Assembly: GCF_900105735.1 (NCBI RefSeq)
Contig: NZ_LT629793.1
Location: 5,828,001-5,892,000, forward strand
DNA from: Pseudomonas yamanorum
GTDB taxonomy: Bacteria; Pseudomonadota; Gammaproteobacteria; Pseudomonadales; Pseudomonadaceae
Direction: 5' to 3'
Length of the DNA stretch: 64,000 bases
Part shown: in pieces, positions 1 to 7,750 of the stretch
How the letters are laid out: each line of letters opens with the position of its first letter
Position numbering within the stretch: position 1 is the stretch's first letter
The notes under the pieces: model-generated
Told to the model about the DNA's origin: nothing
The model's input: the letters and a program-made list of their open reading frames with translations, nothing else
Databases searched by the model: none
Position numbers and translations under genes: made by a program

Positions 1-332
1 TCCAGCTCCAGCTTCATCTGTTCGATGTCCAGTAACTGTTGCTCCAGTTGCTCGCGACGCTCGGCGATTTTCGCCAGCATGCTGTGCAGCTGTTTCTGGT
101 TGCCGCTGGTGGGGTCGTAGAGTTCGATCAGCTCCCGGCACTCGGCCAGGGAAAAACCGATGCGCTTGCCCCGCAGGATCAACTTCAGGCTGACCTTGTC
201 CCGGGGCGAGTAAATGCGCTCCTGGCCCCGGCGTTCCGGGGACAGCAGGCCTTGTTCTTCATAGAAGCGAATGGCGCGGGTGGTGATGTCGAGCTCGCGG
301 GCGAGGTCGGAGATGCTGTAGGTCGTGCTCAT
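1..332 (-). CDS. liuR: MerR-family regulator, LiuR-like (partial, cut by window edge)
   Basis: Only the N-terminal 110 or so residues are in the window; the gene continues past the left edge. The start is the ATG at 332. The protein opens with a MerR helix-turn-helix (MSTTYSISDLARELDITTRA, then IRFYEEQGLL), followed by a wing and the start of a coiled coil rich in Glu and Gln. This closely resembles LiuR/GnyR, the regulator of leucine and isovalerate degradation, whose liuABCDE targets usually follow it. Those genes would lie to the left of this window. A perfect 18-bp palindrome sits 43 bp upstream (375-392) and fits the LiuR operator type. The MerR assignment is firm; the LiuR name is from resemblance. 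Confidence 0.75.
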   Translation of the reverse strand, partial: MSTTYSISDLARELDITTRAIRFYEEQGLLSPERRGQERIYSPRDKVSLKLILRGKRIGFSLAECRELIELYDPTSGNQKQLHSMLAKIAERREQLEQQLLDIEQMKLEL

Positions 333-337
333 GGTAG

Positions 338-359
338 CGCTCAAGGAGTGTCTTGAGCG
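338..359. repeat. Short inverted repeat in liuR leader
   Basis: CGCTCAAG (338-345) and CTTGAGCG (352-359) are perfect 8-bp arms with a 6-bp loop, directly upstream of the liuR-like start codon. It may be a leader hairpin or a weak operator. Confidence 0.4.
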
Positions 360-374
360 TTAAGCTAATGGGTG

Positions 375-392
375 CTTGACGTTAACGTCAAG
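375..392. promoter_or_regulatory. Candidate LiuR operator, 18-bp palindrome
   Basis: CTTGACGTTAACGTCAAG is a perfect palindrome between the liuR-like start and the 3' end of the LysR gene. MerR-family LiuR sites in proteobacteria are AT-centred palindromes containing ACGT half sites, so autoregulation or control of liu is plausible. That last step is inference. Confidence 0.6.
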
Positions 393-399
393 CAGCAGC

Positions 400-1335
400 T
401 CAAGCCTGCTGCTTATCCAGCTTCTTCTCATGGGCGGTCACCTGCTGGCACAACTCGATCATTTGCTCGCGCATCCAGCGGTTGGCCGGGTCCTGGTCGG
501 TGCTTTCATGCCAGTACAGATGGGTTTCCACCATGGGCACATCATTTACCGGCAGGTTGAACCAGTGCAGTTCATGGCGCCGGGCAAAGCGCTCAGGCAC
601 CGTCATCACCATGTCGGTCTGCTGCAACACTTGCGAGGCCATCAGGTAGTGCTGGGAGCGCAGGGCAATCTTGCGCTGCAGGCCCATCTTGCCCAGTGCC
701 AGGTCGACGTGGCCCAGGCCGTTGCGCCGGCTGGAGATATGAATGTGGGTCAGCGACAGGTAGTCATCCAGAGTGAGCTTGTCCTTGCCTGCCATCGGAT
801 GGCCCTTGCGCATGGCGCATACATAGCGGTCTTCCATCAGCTTGACGTGGCGCACTTGCGGGTCGGTGTTGAGCGGCGCATCCACCGCAAAGTCCAGGCG
901 ACCGGCCGCCAGTTCCTTGGTGGTTTCCCGGCGCTTGGACAGGAAGCTCTCGATCACCACCGTCGGCGCCAGGCGGCGCAGGCGCTGGAACAGTGCGGGC
1001 AAGATCACCGCTTCGGTGAGGTCGGTCATGCTGATGCGGTAGGTCTTGGCGGCCTGTTGCGGATTGAAAATCCGGCTTTCCTGCACCGATACCCGCAGCA
1101 ACGACAGCGCATTACGCACCGGGCCGATGATGTTCTGGGCCATGGGCGTGGGCACCATGCCTTGGGCGGTGCGCACGAACAACGGGTCGTTGAACGTCTC
1201 CCGCAGGCGGGCCAGAGCGTTCGACACTGCCGGCTGGGTAATCCCGACAATCTGCCCGGCGCGGGTCAGGTTGGCTTCGGTGTAGATCGCGTCAAAGACG
1301 ATGAAGAGGTTGAGGTCGACCTTGCTCAGATTCAT
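400..1335 (-). CDS. LysR-family transcriptional regulator
   Basis: This is a 311-residue protein of normal LysR length. Residues 1-65 form the winged helix-turn-helix (NLTRAGQIVGITQPAVSNAL, then ARLRETFNDPLFVR). The remainder is a periplasmic-binding-type effector domain. The gene is divergent from the acyl-CoA dehydrogenase at 1486, with 150 bp between the starts, which is the usual LysR arrangement with an adjacent target. An inverted repeat at 1369-1383 is a candidate binding site. The effector is unknown; a role in acyl-CoA or branched-chain metabolism is inferred only from the neighbours. The start at 1335 fits the LysR N-terminus. Confidence 0.85.
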   Translation of the reverse strand: MNLSKVDLNLFIVFDAIYTEANLTRAGQIVGITQPAVSNALARLRETFNDPLFVRTAQGMVPTPMAQNIIGPVRNALSLLRVSVQESRIFNPQQAAKTYRISMTDLTEAVILPALFQRLRRLAPTVVIESFLSKRRETTKELAAGRLDFAVDAPLNTDPQVRHVKLMEDRYVCAMRKGHPMAGKDKLTLDDYLSLTHIHISSRRNGLGHVDLALGKMGLQRKIALRSQHYLMASQVLQQTDMVMTVPERFARRHELHWFNLPVNDVPMVETHLYWHESTDQDPANRWMREQMIELCQQVTAHEKKLDKQQA

Positions 1336-1368
1336 TTCGCTGCGCTCTTATTGTTAGGTGTCCATACG

Positions 1369-1383
1369 CCGATCATATATCGG
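1369..1383. promoter_or_regulatory. Candidate LysR operator
   Basis: CCGAT-CATAT-ATCGG is a perfect 5-bp interrupted palindrome of 15 bp in the divergent intergenic region. Its size fits a LysR-type T-N11-A site. Confidence 0.4.
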
Positions 1384-1485
1384 TGATGAATGTTAATACA
1401 CGCCGAGAATAGGCTAGGTAAATTATCAACGCTGTTCTAGCATCGATTCATGACCTCAACAACCTCCATTGAGAAGGTGCTGCCC

Positions 1486-2715
1486 ATGGATTTCGCCTAT
1501 TCGCCCAAGGTTCAGGAACTGCGTGAACGCGTTACCGCGTTCATGGACGCTTACGTCTACCCGGCCGAGCCTGTGTTTGAACGCCAGGTTGCCGAAGGTG
1601 ACCGCTGGCAGCCCACTGCGATCATGGAGGAGTTGAAAGCCAAGGCTAAAGCCGAAGGCCTGTGGAACCTGTTCCTGCCGGAATCCGAACTGGGCGCCGG
1701 GCTGACCAACCTGGAATACGCTCCCCTGGCAGAAATCATGGGCCGCTCCTTGTTGGGGCCGGAGCCGTTCAACTGCTCGGCACCGGATACCGGCAACATG
1801 GAAGTGCTGGTGCGCTACGCCAACGAAGAGCAAAAGCAGCGCTGGCTGGAGCCGTTGCTGCGCGGCGAGATCCGCTCGGCATTCGCCATGACTGAGCCGG
1901 ACGTGGCGTCCTCCGATGCCACCAACATGGCGGCCCGTGCGGTACGTGACGGCGACGAGTGGGTGATCAACGGTAAAAAATGGTGGACCTCCGGCGCCTG
2001 CGACCCGCGCTGCAAAATCCTGATCTTCATGGGCCTGAGTAACCCGGATGCGCCGCGTCATCAGCAGCACTCGATGATCCTGGTGCCGGTGGATGCGCCG
2101 GGTGTGAAAATCGTACGTCCGCTGCCGGTGTTCGGCTACGACGATGCGCCCCATGGTCACGCCGAAGTGCTGTTTGAAAACGTCCGGGTGCCTTACGAAA
2201 ACGTCCTGCTGGGCGAAGGCCGGGGTTTTGAAATTGCTCAAGGTCGCCTTGGCCCGGGCCGTATCCACCACTGCATGCGCTCCATCGGCATGGCCGAGCG
2301 TGCGCTGGAATTGATGTGCAAGCGTTCCGTCAGCCGGACTGCATTCGGCAAACCGCTGGCCCGCCTGGGTGGCAACATCGACAAGATCGCTGACTCGCGG
2401 ATGGAAATCGACATGGCGCGCCTGCTGACCTTAAAAGCCGCCTACATGATGGACACTGTGGGCAACAAGGTCGCGAAAAGCGAAATCGCCCAGATCAAAG
2501 TGGTAGCGCCGAACGTGGCGTTGAAGGTGATCGACCGTGCGATCCAGATCCACGGTGGCGCCGGTGTCTCCAATGACTTCCCGCTGGCCTACATGTACGC
2601 CATGCAGCGCACCCTGCGCCTGGCTGACGGCCCGGACGAAGTGCACCGCGCGGCGATCGGCAAGTTCGAGATCGGCAAGTACGTGCCGCGGGAGATGATG
2701 CGCAGCGGCCAGTAA
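1486..2715 (+). CDS. Acyl-CoA dehydrogenase family protein
   Basis: This is a flavoprotein predicted to oxidise an acyl-CoA at the alpha-beta bond and pass electrons to ETF. From the ATG at 1486 it is 409 residues and begins [12 protein letters not shown]. An in-frame ATG at 1450 exists, but the GAGAAGG upstream of 1486 and the family N-terminus favour the later start. Visible signatures are [16 protein letters not shown] (FAD/substrate loop), [11 protein letters not shown], the RTAFGKPLA helix and [20 protein letters not shown] near the C-terminus. The sequence fits the ACAD10/11-like branch better than short-chain enzymes. The substrate is unknown. The gene is divergent from a LysR regulator. 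Confidence 0.88.
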   Translation: MDFAYSPKVQELRERVTAFMDAYVYPAEPVFERQVAEGDRWQPTAIMEELKAKAKAEGLWNLFLPESELGAGLTNLEYAPLAEIMGRSLLGPEPFNCSAPDTGNMEVLVRYANEEQKQRWLEPLLRGEIRSAFAMTEPDVASSDATNMAARAVRDGDEWVINGKKWWTSGACDPRCKILIFMGLSNPDAPRHQQHSMILVPVDAPGVKIVRPLPVFGYDDAPHGHAEVLFENVRVPYENVLLGEGRGFEIAQGRLGPGRIHHCMRSIGMAERALELMCKRSVSRTAFGKPLARLGGNIDKIADSRMEIDMARLLTLKAAYMMDTVGNKVAKSEIAQIKVVAPNVALKVIDRAIQIHGGAGVSNDFPLAYMYAMQRTLRLADGPDEVHRAAIGKFEIGKYVPREMMRSGQ

Positions 2716-2730
2716 CACCGAGGTGTCTTC

Positions 2731-2795
2731 ATCGCAGGCAAGCCAGCTCCCACAGGGGAATGCAGTCAGCTGTGGGAGCCGGGCTTGCCCGCGAT
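2731..2795. repeat. REP doublet (REPIN-type)
   Basis: Two inverted copies of the REP core (ATCGCAGGCAAGCCAGCTCC and a GTGGGAGCCGGGCTTGCCCGCGAT variant) flank a short spacer. This is the typical P. fluorescens REPIN, placed between convergent genes. Confidence 0.85.
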
Positions 2796-2806
2796 GAGGC
2801 CAGTTG

Positions 2807-2854
2807 ATCGTTCCCACGCTCTGCGTGGGAATACTGCCCCGGACGCTCCGCGTC
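2807..2854. repeat. Second palindromic repeat type (GTTCCCACGC family)
   Basis: CGTTCCCACGCTCTGCGTGG is followed by CGGACGCTCCGCGTCC. Both are short hairpins of the same family as the larger element at 16287-16400, here in shortened form beside the REP doublet. Confidence 0.7.
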
Positions 2855-2855
2855 C

Positions 2856-4196
2856 TCAATACACCCAAACCTCCACCCGCCGATTCTTGATCCTTCCCTC
2901 ATCCGCCGTATTTGCCGCCACGGGCATCTCGGCACCGAACCCCTGAATGTCCCTCAGCACCACGCCGCTTTTAACCAGTTCCCGTCGCACCGCCATCGCC
3001 CGCAACTTCGACAACAGCGCCGCCCGCTGAGCATCACTCTTGGCATCCCCAAACCCCACCAGCGTCACCTGCTTGTCCAGCTTGCCGTGGCTCTTTATAT
3101 AAGCCACCACCCGCATCAAGTCCTGGCGCGCCTTGTTGTCGAGGCTGGCGCTGCCTTCCTCAAACCGGAAATTCACGGTCAGCCGCTGCGCCTGCCGGGC
3201 GATCGCCTGGTAATCCTCTGGCATTGGCGCCCGCGGCTCCACCGCCATGGCTTGCACCTGCTGCGCGATAAAGCCGTTGGCGGCCACGATCGCCTGGCCC
3301 TTGCTGCTTTGCGCAAAGTCCACCAAGGCCTTGGCCCAGGGATTGTGCTCAACCGGCGGCAAATAGAAGAACAGCCGGCGTGACAGCGGGTAATCCTCGG
3401 TGGCAATCAGGCTGCTCAATGGCAGCATGGGTTGCGAGTCGCCATCGACAATGGCAACTGCCTTGGCCTGGCGCACATAAGGCAACCCGATAAAACCGAT
3501 ACCCTGCGGGTCACGGCTGACGGCATCCGACAATTCCTCGCTGGACTCGAACCGGTTGGCGCTGCCATCCAGTGCCTTGCCGCGACGGCTGAGCACCAGT
3601 TCCTTGAAAGTATCGTAGGTGCCGGACTGATCGTCCCGCGCGTATAAGTGAATCTTGCCGCCGATGCCGCCCAGTTGCTCCCAGCTCGAGACTTCGCCGC
3701 TGAAAATCTGCGCCAGTTGCTCGGTGTTCAACGTACCCAACGGGTTGCGCGGGTTGAGGATGATTGCCACCCCGTCAATGGCGATGACTTGTTCGGCATC
3801 CGGACTCTTCAGGTCGCCGAGGGATTCCAGATCCACCAGTTCACTGTCCTTGATCGGCCGGGAAGACGCCGCAAGATCGGCGCTGGCTTTTTTCAGGGCC
3901 GCGAACCCGGTGCTGGAACCATGGGCGGCCACTTCCACTGTCACCTTCTGGCCCTGGCGAGTCTTGCCGACGATGTGCTGTTCGTTGGCCTGGTCAGATG
4001 GCTCACTGTGCACCGCTTGCAGCCCCTGTTGCTCCATCAGCCCCTTGACCAGCGCCGGGCCAAGCGCCGCGCCGATGGTGTTGGAACCCTGGATGCGCAA
4101 GGCCGGGCCATATTCGGGGAAGGGCAGTGGGGTGGAAAAAGCGGCGAGGGGAAATGCGCTGAGCAGGGCCAGCAGGGATAGAACGCGCAGCATCAT
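2856..4196 (-). CDS. PstS-like substrate-binding protein fused to OmpA domain
   Basis: The protein has 446 residues. A signal peptide (MMLRVLSLLALLSAFPLAAF) is followed by a phosphate-binding-protein-like domain to about residue 310. Visible there are GSNTIGAALGPALVKG, HGSSTGFAAL, an ARDDQSGTYDTF loop typical of PstS, and DPQGIGFIGLPYV. The C-terminal 110 residues form an OmpA/MotB peptidoglycan-binding-like domain (VNFRFEEGSASLDNKARQDL, GFGAEMPV, IKNRRVEVWVY). It is therefore predicted to be periplasmic and possibly tethered to the cell wall, binding phosphate or a related oxyanion. No pst transport genes are adjacent, so it may be a sensor or scavenging protein rather than part of a transporter. 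Transcription is towards the acyl-CoA dehydrogenase. Confidence 0.85.
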   Translation of the reverse strand: MMLRVLSLLALLSAFPLAAFSTPLPFPEYGPALRIQGSNTIGAALGPALVKGLMEQQGLQAVHSEPSDQANEQHIVGKTRQGQKVTVEVAAHGSSTGFAALKKASADLAASSRPIKDSELVDLESLGDLKSPDAEQVIAIDGVAIILNPRNPLGTLNTEQLAQIFSGEVSSWEQLGGIGGKIHLYARDDQSGTYDTFKELVLSRRGKALDGSANRFESSEELSDAVSRDPQGIGFIGLPYVRQAKAVAIVDGDSQPMLPLSSLIATEDYPLSRRLFFYLPPVEHNPWAKALVDFAQSSKGQAIVAANGFIAQQVQAMAVEPRAPMPEDYQAIARQAQRLTVNFRFEEGSASLDNKARQDLMRVVAYIKSHGKLDKQVTLVGFGDAKSDAQRAALLSKLRAMAVRRELVKSGVVLRDIQGFGAEMPVAANTADEGRIKNRRVEVWVY

Positions 4197-4293
4197 GCCG
4201 GCACCTTCTCAAGCCAAAGGGAGTGCCGCGAGATTAAGTCAGGCAGGTTGCATAAATGTGACGAGGGCCGGCTTCCCGACCCTCAGTGCTGAA

Positions 4294-5106
4294 TCAGCTC
4301 AATTCCAGCCAGATCGGCGCATGATCGGAGGGTTTTTCCATGCCGCGCAGGTCGTAATCCACACCGGCATCCTTCACCCGGGGCAGCAGCCCTTGGGAGG
4401 CCAGGATCACGTCGATCCGCAGCCCGCGCTTTGGCTCGTCTTCAAAACCACGGCTGCGGTAATCGAACCAGCTGAAGCGGTCCGCCACGTCAGGGTTGAG
4501 ATGACGGAAGCTGTCCACCAGGCCCCAGTTCTTCAGGCGCGCCATCCACTCGCGTTCTTCCGGCAGAAAGCTGCATTTGCCGGTCTTCAGCCAGCGCTTG
4601 GCGTTGTCGGCGCCGATACCGATGTCGCAATCTTCCGGGGAGATATTCACATCGCCCATCACGACCACGGCCTGGTCATTGCTGAACTGTGACTCCAGCA
4701 AGGTTTGCAGGTCCTCGTAGAAGCGCTGCTTGGCCGGGAACTTGGTGGGGTGGTCGCGGCTTTCGCCCTGTGGGAAATAGCCGTTCATGATGGTAATCGG
4801 GTTGCCATTGGCGTCGGCGAAGGTGCCCCAGATGAAGCGGCGCTGGGCGTCTTCTTCGTCACTGGCAAAACCTTTATGCAGCGCCAGCGGTTCCTGGCGC
4901 GAGAGCAGGGCGACACCGTAGTGGCCTTTCTGCCCGTGGTAATACACGTGATAACCCAGGGCCTTGATCTCATCCAGCGGGAACTGGTCGTCGTGGACCT
5001 TGGTTTCCTGCAGGCCGATCACGTCCGGCTGGTGTTTCTCGATCAGTGCCGCCAGCTGATGAGGGCGGGCGCGCAGCCCGTTGATATTGAAAGACACGAT
5101 TTTCAT
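4294..5106 (-). CDS. xthA: Exodeoxyribonuclease III
   Basis: The 270-residue protein matches the usual length of XthA, the AP endonuclease and 3'-5' exonuclease of base excision repair. Motifs of the exonuclease-endonuclease-phosphatase fold are in order: [14 protein letters not shown] (N7), [12 protein letters not shown] (catalytic metal Glu), [26 protein letters not shown] (Asp/Asn), a [10 protein letters not shown] segment, LRIDVILAS and the terminal [10 protein letters not shown] with the catalytic His. The ATG at 5106 gives the standard N-terminus. It is transcribed away from the GNAT gene at 5308. Confidence 0.96.
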   Translation of the reverse strand: MKIVSFNINGLRARPHQLAALIEKHQPDVIGLQETKVHDDQFPLDEIKALGYHVYYHGQKGHYGVALLSRQEPLALHKGFASDEEDAQRRFIWGTFADANGNPITIMNGYFPQGESRDHPTKFPAKQRFYEDLQTLLESQFSNDQAVVVMGDVNISPEDCDIGIGADNAKRWLKTGKCSFLPEEREWMARLKNWGLVDSFRHLNPDVADRFSWFDYRSRGFEDEPKRGLRIDVILASQGLLPRVKDAGVDYDLRGMEKPSDHAPIWLELS

Positions 5107-5307
5107 GGTCGGCAGTCCAGTCTGGCAAAAGGGCGATGCTAGCCGACAAGTCGGACGGGAGCCAGCCTTGTAGCAGCTGCCGAGACACGAGGCTGCGTTG
5201 GGCTGCGAAGCGGCCCCCGGTGGCTACACTGAACGAACCAGTGCCGCAGACGTTCGTAATAACAAGAGCGCAACCTTTTGAGCCGCGCCCAGGGGAGATT
5301 CACTGTT

Positions 5308-5958
5308 ATGCCTGACACCTCGACTGCCATCACCCAGATCCACATGCTCGACAGCGGCTATTCCCGCGAAGCCCGTTCCCTGTTGTACCAGGCCTATCGC
5401 CATGAGCCGACGTTCGCCTACATCTTCGAAGCCGAACGTCCCGGCTACGAACAGCGGGTGCGCGCCACGGTGCGTGAGCTGGTCAAGCAGCACTTCTTCC
5501 AGAAACTCCCGGCCATTGGCCTGTTGGTCAACGACCGACTGATCGGCATCGCCCTGATCGCGCCACCGACCCGCCGCCTGGGCATCACCGAAAGCTGGGC
5601 CTGGCAATTGCGCATGTGGCTGAGCACCGGTGTGCGCGGCACCCGGCGCTACCTGGAATACCATCAGGCGGTGCTGGCATGCCTGCCCTCGGATTCGGTG
5701 CACGTGCTGCCGCTGCTGGGGATTCACCCGCAATTCCAGGGCAAACACTATGGTGAGCAACTGCTGGAAGCGGTGCACAACTGGTGCGCCGAAGACCCGC
5801 ATTCATCCGGCGTGGTGCTGGATACGGGGAATTCTCGCTATCTGGAGTTCTATAAGCGCCAGGGGTATGAAGAGATTGGCGAGGTAGCTGTAGGACCTGT
5901 TCTGGAACACGTGTTCTTTCACGCAAATCCGCAGGTGTTACAGGCTGCAACGGTTTGA
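5308..5958 (+). CDS. GNAT-family N-acetyltransferase
   Basis: Starting at the ATG at 5308, preceded by AGGGGAG, the protein is 216 residues. The acetyl-CoA binding segment is visible around HVLPLLGIHPQFQGKHYGEQ, matching GNAT motif A (Q/RxxGxG/A, here QGKHYG). It is followed by VVLDTGNSRYLEFYKRQGYE (motif B). The acceptor substrate cannot be told. The middle part contains a hydrophobic stretch around residues 75-90, as in many pseudomonad acetyltransferases of this size. It stands alone between xthA and tamA. Confidence 0.85.
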   Translation: MPDTSTAITQIHMLDSGYSREARSLLYQAYRHEPTFAYIFEAERPGYEQRVRATVRELVKQHFFQKLPAIGLLVNDRLIGIALIAPPTRRLGITESWAWQLRMWLSTGVRGTRRYLEYHQAVLACLPSDSVHVLPLLGIHPQFQGKHYGEQLLEAVHNWCAEDPHSSGVVLDTGNSRYLEFYKRQGYEEIGEVAVGPVLEHVFFHANPQVLQAATV

Positions 5959-6022
5959 GACAGAATTATTCAGACAAATCCGGGTTCTAACCCGCTCCCA
6001 AGCTCGTGTAGCATCCCGGCCT

Positions 6023-7750
6023 ATGAAGTTTCCAGGAAGATTTACCAGCGGCTTGATTCTGCTGTTCACGAGCTGCGGCGCCTTGGCGCAAAGCGAATTG
6101 GATGTGCGCATCAAGCCTTCAAACGACGCGTTGAAAGCCAACATCGAAGGCTATATCGGCGGGGTCGGCGATCGTGACGAAGAAGCCCTGCTGCGGTTCA
6201 GCCGTGGCGCCGAGGAGCAGGCCCGCAAGGCCGCACAGGCGTTGGGCTACTATCAACCGCAGATTGCCAGCGATGTGAAGGGCGGCAAGAACCCGCGCCT
6301 GATCCTCACCATCGACCCCGGCGAACCGGTGCATTTGCGCAATGTGACCATTCGGGTCGACGGCCAGGCCGCCGACCTCAAGGCCTTTCGCGTGCCCGCC
6401 AGCGACCAACTCAAATCCGGCGCCGTGCTCAACCACGGCAACTACGAAGACGCCAAGCGCGTCATCCAGAACCAGGCGTCACGCTACGGCTTTTTCAGCG
6501 GGCGCTTTACCAGCCAGAAACTCTCGGTCGACCCCAAGGCGGGTGTGGCCGATATCGAACTGATTTATGACAGTGGCCCACGCTACACCTTGGGCAAGGT
6601 CAGCTTTGCCGGCGATACGCCGTTTGATGAAGACCTGCTGCAACGCATGGTGCCGTTCAAGAGCGGCGCGCCTTACGACTCCGAACTGATCGCCGAACTC
6701 AACCAGAACCTGCAATCCAGCGGCTTTTTCGAAGGCGTGCGCGTGGACGCCGCCCCGGCGGCCTCGACCAATGACGTGATCCCGGTGGCCGTGCAACTCG
6801 AAACCCGCAAGCCGCGCACCATGGGCCTGGGCCTTGGCTACTCGACCGACGTCGGTCCACGGGGCAAGGCCAACTGGACGCGCCACTGGGTCAACCCCCA
6901 GGGCCACAGTTATGGCTGGGAAGCCGAGCTGTCGGCGCCCCGGCAGAACGTCGGTCTGTGGTACGACATTCCCATGGACCCGCCGCTCACCGACAAACTG
7001 CGTTTCGCCGGCGGTTACCAGAATGAGGAAATCGCCAACACCGACACCCTGAGTAAACTGCTCACCCTCGGCCCCGAGTGGCACAGCAAGTTGCCCAGCG
7101 GTTGGACGCGGGTGATTTCGCTCAAGTGGCAGCGCGAAGAATATCGCCTGGGCAACGACTCGGGCCTGAGTACGTTGCTGATGCCGGGTATCAGTTATTC
7201 CTACCTGCGCAGCGACAACCGCATCGACCCGCACAATGGCTATCGCCTGCTGTTCGACGCGAAGGTCGCCAAGGAAGGCCTGGGTTCCGACACCAACCTT
7301 CTTTACGGCACGGCGACGATCAAGGGCTTGACCACCCTGTGGGACAACCACCGCTTCCTGGCGCGGGCGCAGTTTGGTGGCAGTGCCACCAACGGCTACA
7401 AATCCGTGCCGCCGTCGTTGCGCTTTTTTGCCGGTGGCGACCAAAGCGTACGGGGTTACGAGTACCAGACCCTGTCCCCGGAAAACGATCGTGGCGACCG
7501 CATCGGTGGCCGCTACATGGTGGCCCTGAGCGCCGAGTATCAATATTCCATCGCCGAAAAATGGCGGATCGCGACCTTTATCGACCAAGGCAACTCGTTC
7601 AACACCCTGGAAATGCCGAGCCTGAAAACCGGTGTGGGTGTGGGCGTGCGCTGGGTGTCGCCGGTCGGCCCGATCCGCCTCGACCTGGCCCATGCCCTCG
7701 AAGATCCGGGCGGCATTCGTTTGCACTTTTCCATGGGGCCTGAGCTGTGA
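6023..7750 (+). CDS. tamA: Autotransporter assembly outer membrane protein TamA
   Basis: This is a 575-residue Omp85-family protein. A signal peptide (FTSGLILLFTSCGALAQ) precedes three POTRA-type domains (about residues 25-255, with repeated YxxGxFF-type ends such as GFFSGRF and SSGFFEGVRV). A 16-strand barrel domain follows and contains the RFFAGGDQSVRGYEYQ signature of the surface antigen family. TamA works with inner-membrane-anchored TamB in outer membrane protein insertion and lipid transport to the outer membrane. The stop codon overlaps the tamB start by 4 bp, indicating coupled translation. Confidence 0.95.
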   Translation: MKFPGRFTSGLILLFTSCGALAQSELDVRIKPSNDALKANIEGYIGGVGDRDEEALLRFSRGAEEQARKAAQALGYYQPQIASDVKGGKNPRLILTIDPGEPVHLRNVTIRVDGQAADLKAFRVPASDQLKSGAVLNHGNYEDAKRVIQNQASRYGFFSGRFTSQKLSVDPKAGVADIELIYDSGPRYTLGKVSFAGDTPFDEDLLQRMVPFKSGAPYDSELIAELNQNLQSSGFFEGVRVDAAPAASTNDVIPVAVQLETRKPRTMGLGLGYSTDVGPRGKANWTRHWVNPQGHSYGWEAELSAPRQNVGLWYDIPMDPPLTDKLRFAGGYQNEEIANTDTLSKLLTLGPEWHSKLPSGWTRVISLKWQREEYRLGNDSGLSTLLMPGISYSYLRSDNRIDPHNGYRLLFDAKVAKEGLGSDTNLLYGTATIKGLTTLWDNHRFLARAQFGGSATNGYKSVPPSLRFFAGGDQSVRGYEYQTLSPENDRGDRIGGRYMVALSAEYQYSIAEKWRIATFIDQGNSFNTLEMPSLKTGVGVGVRWVSPVGPIRLDLAHALEDPGGIRLHFSMGPEL

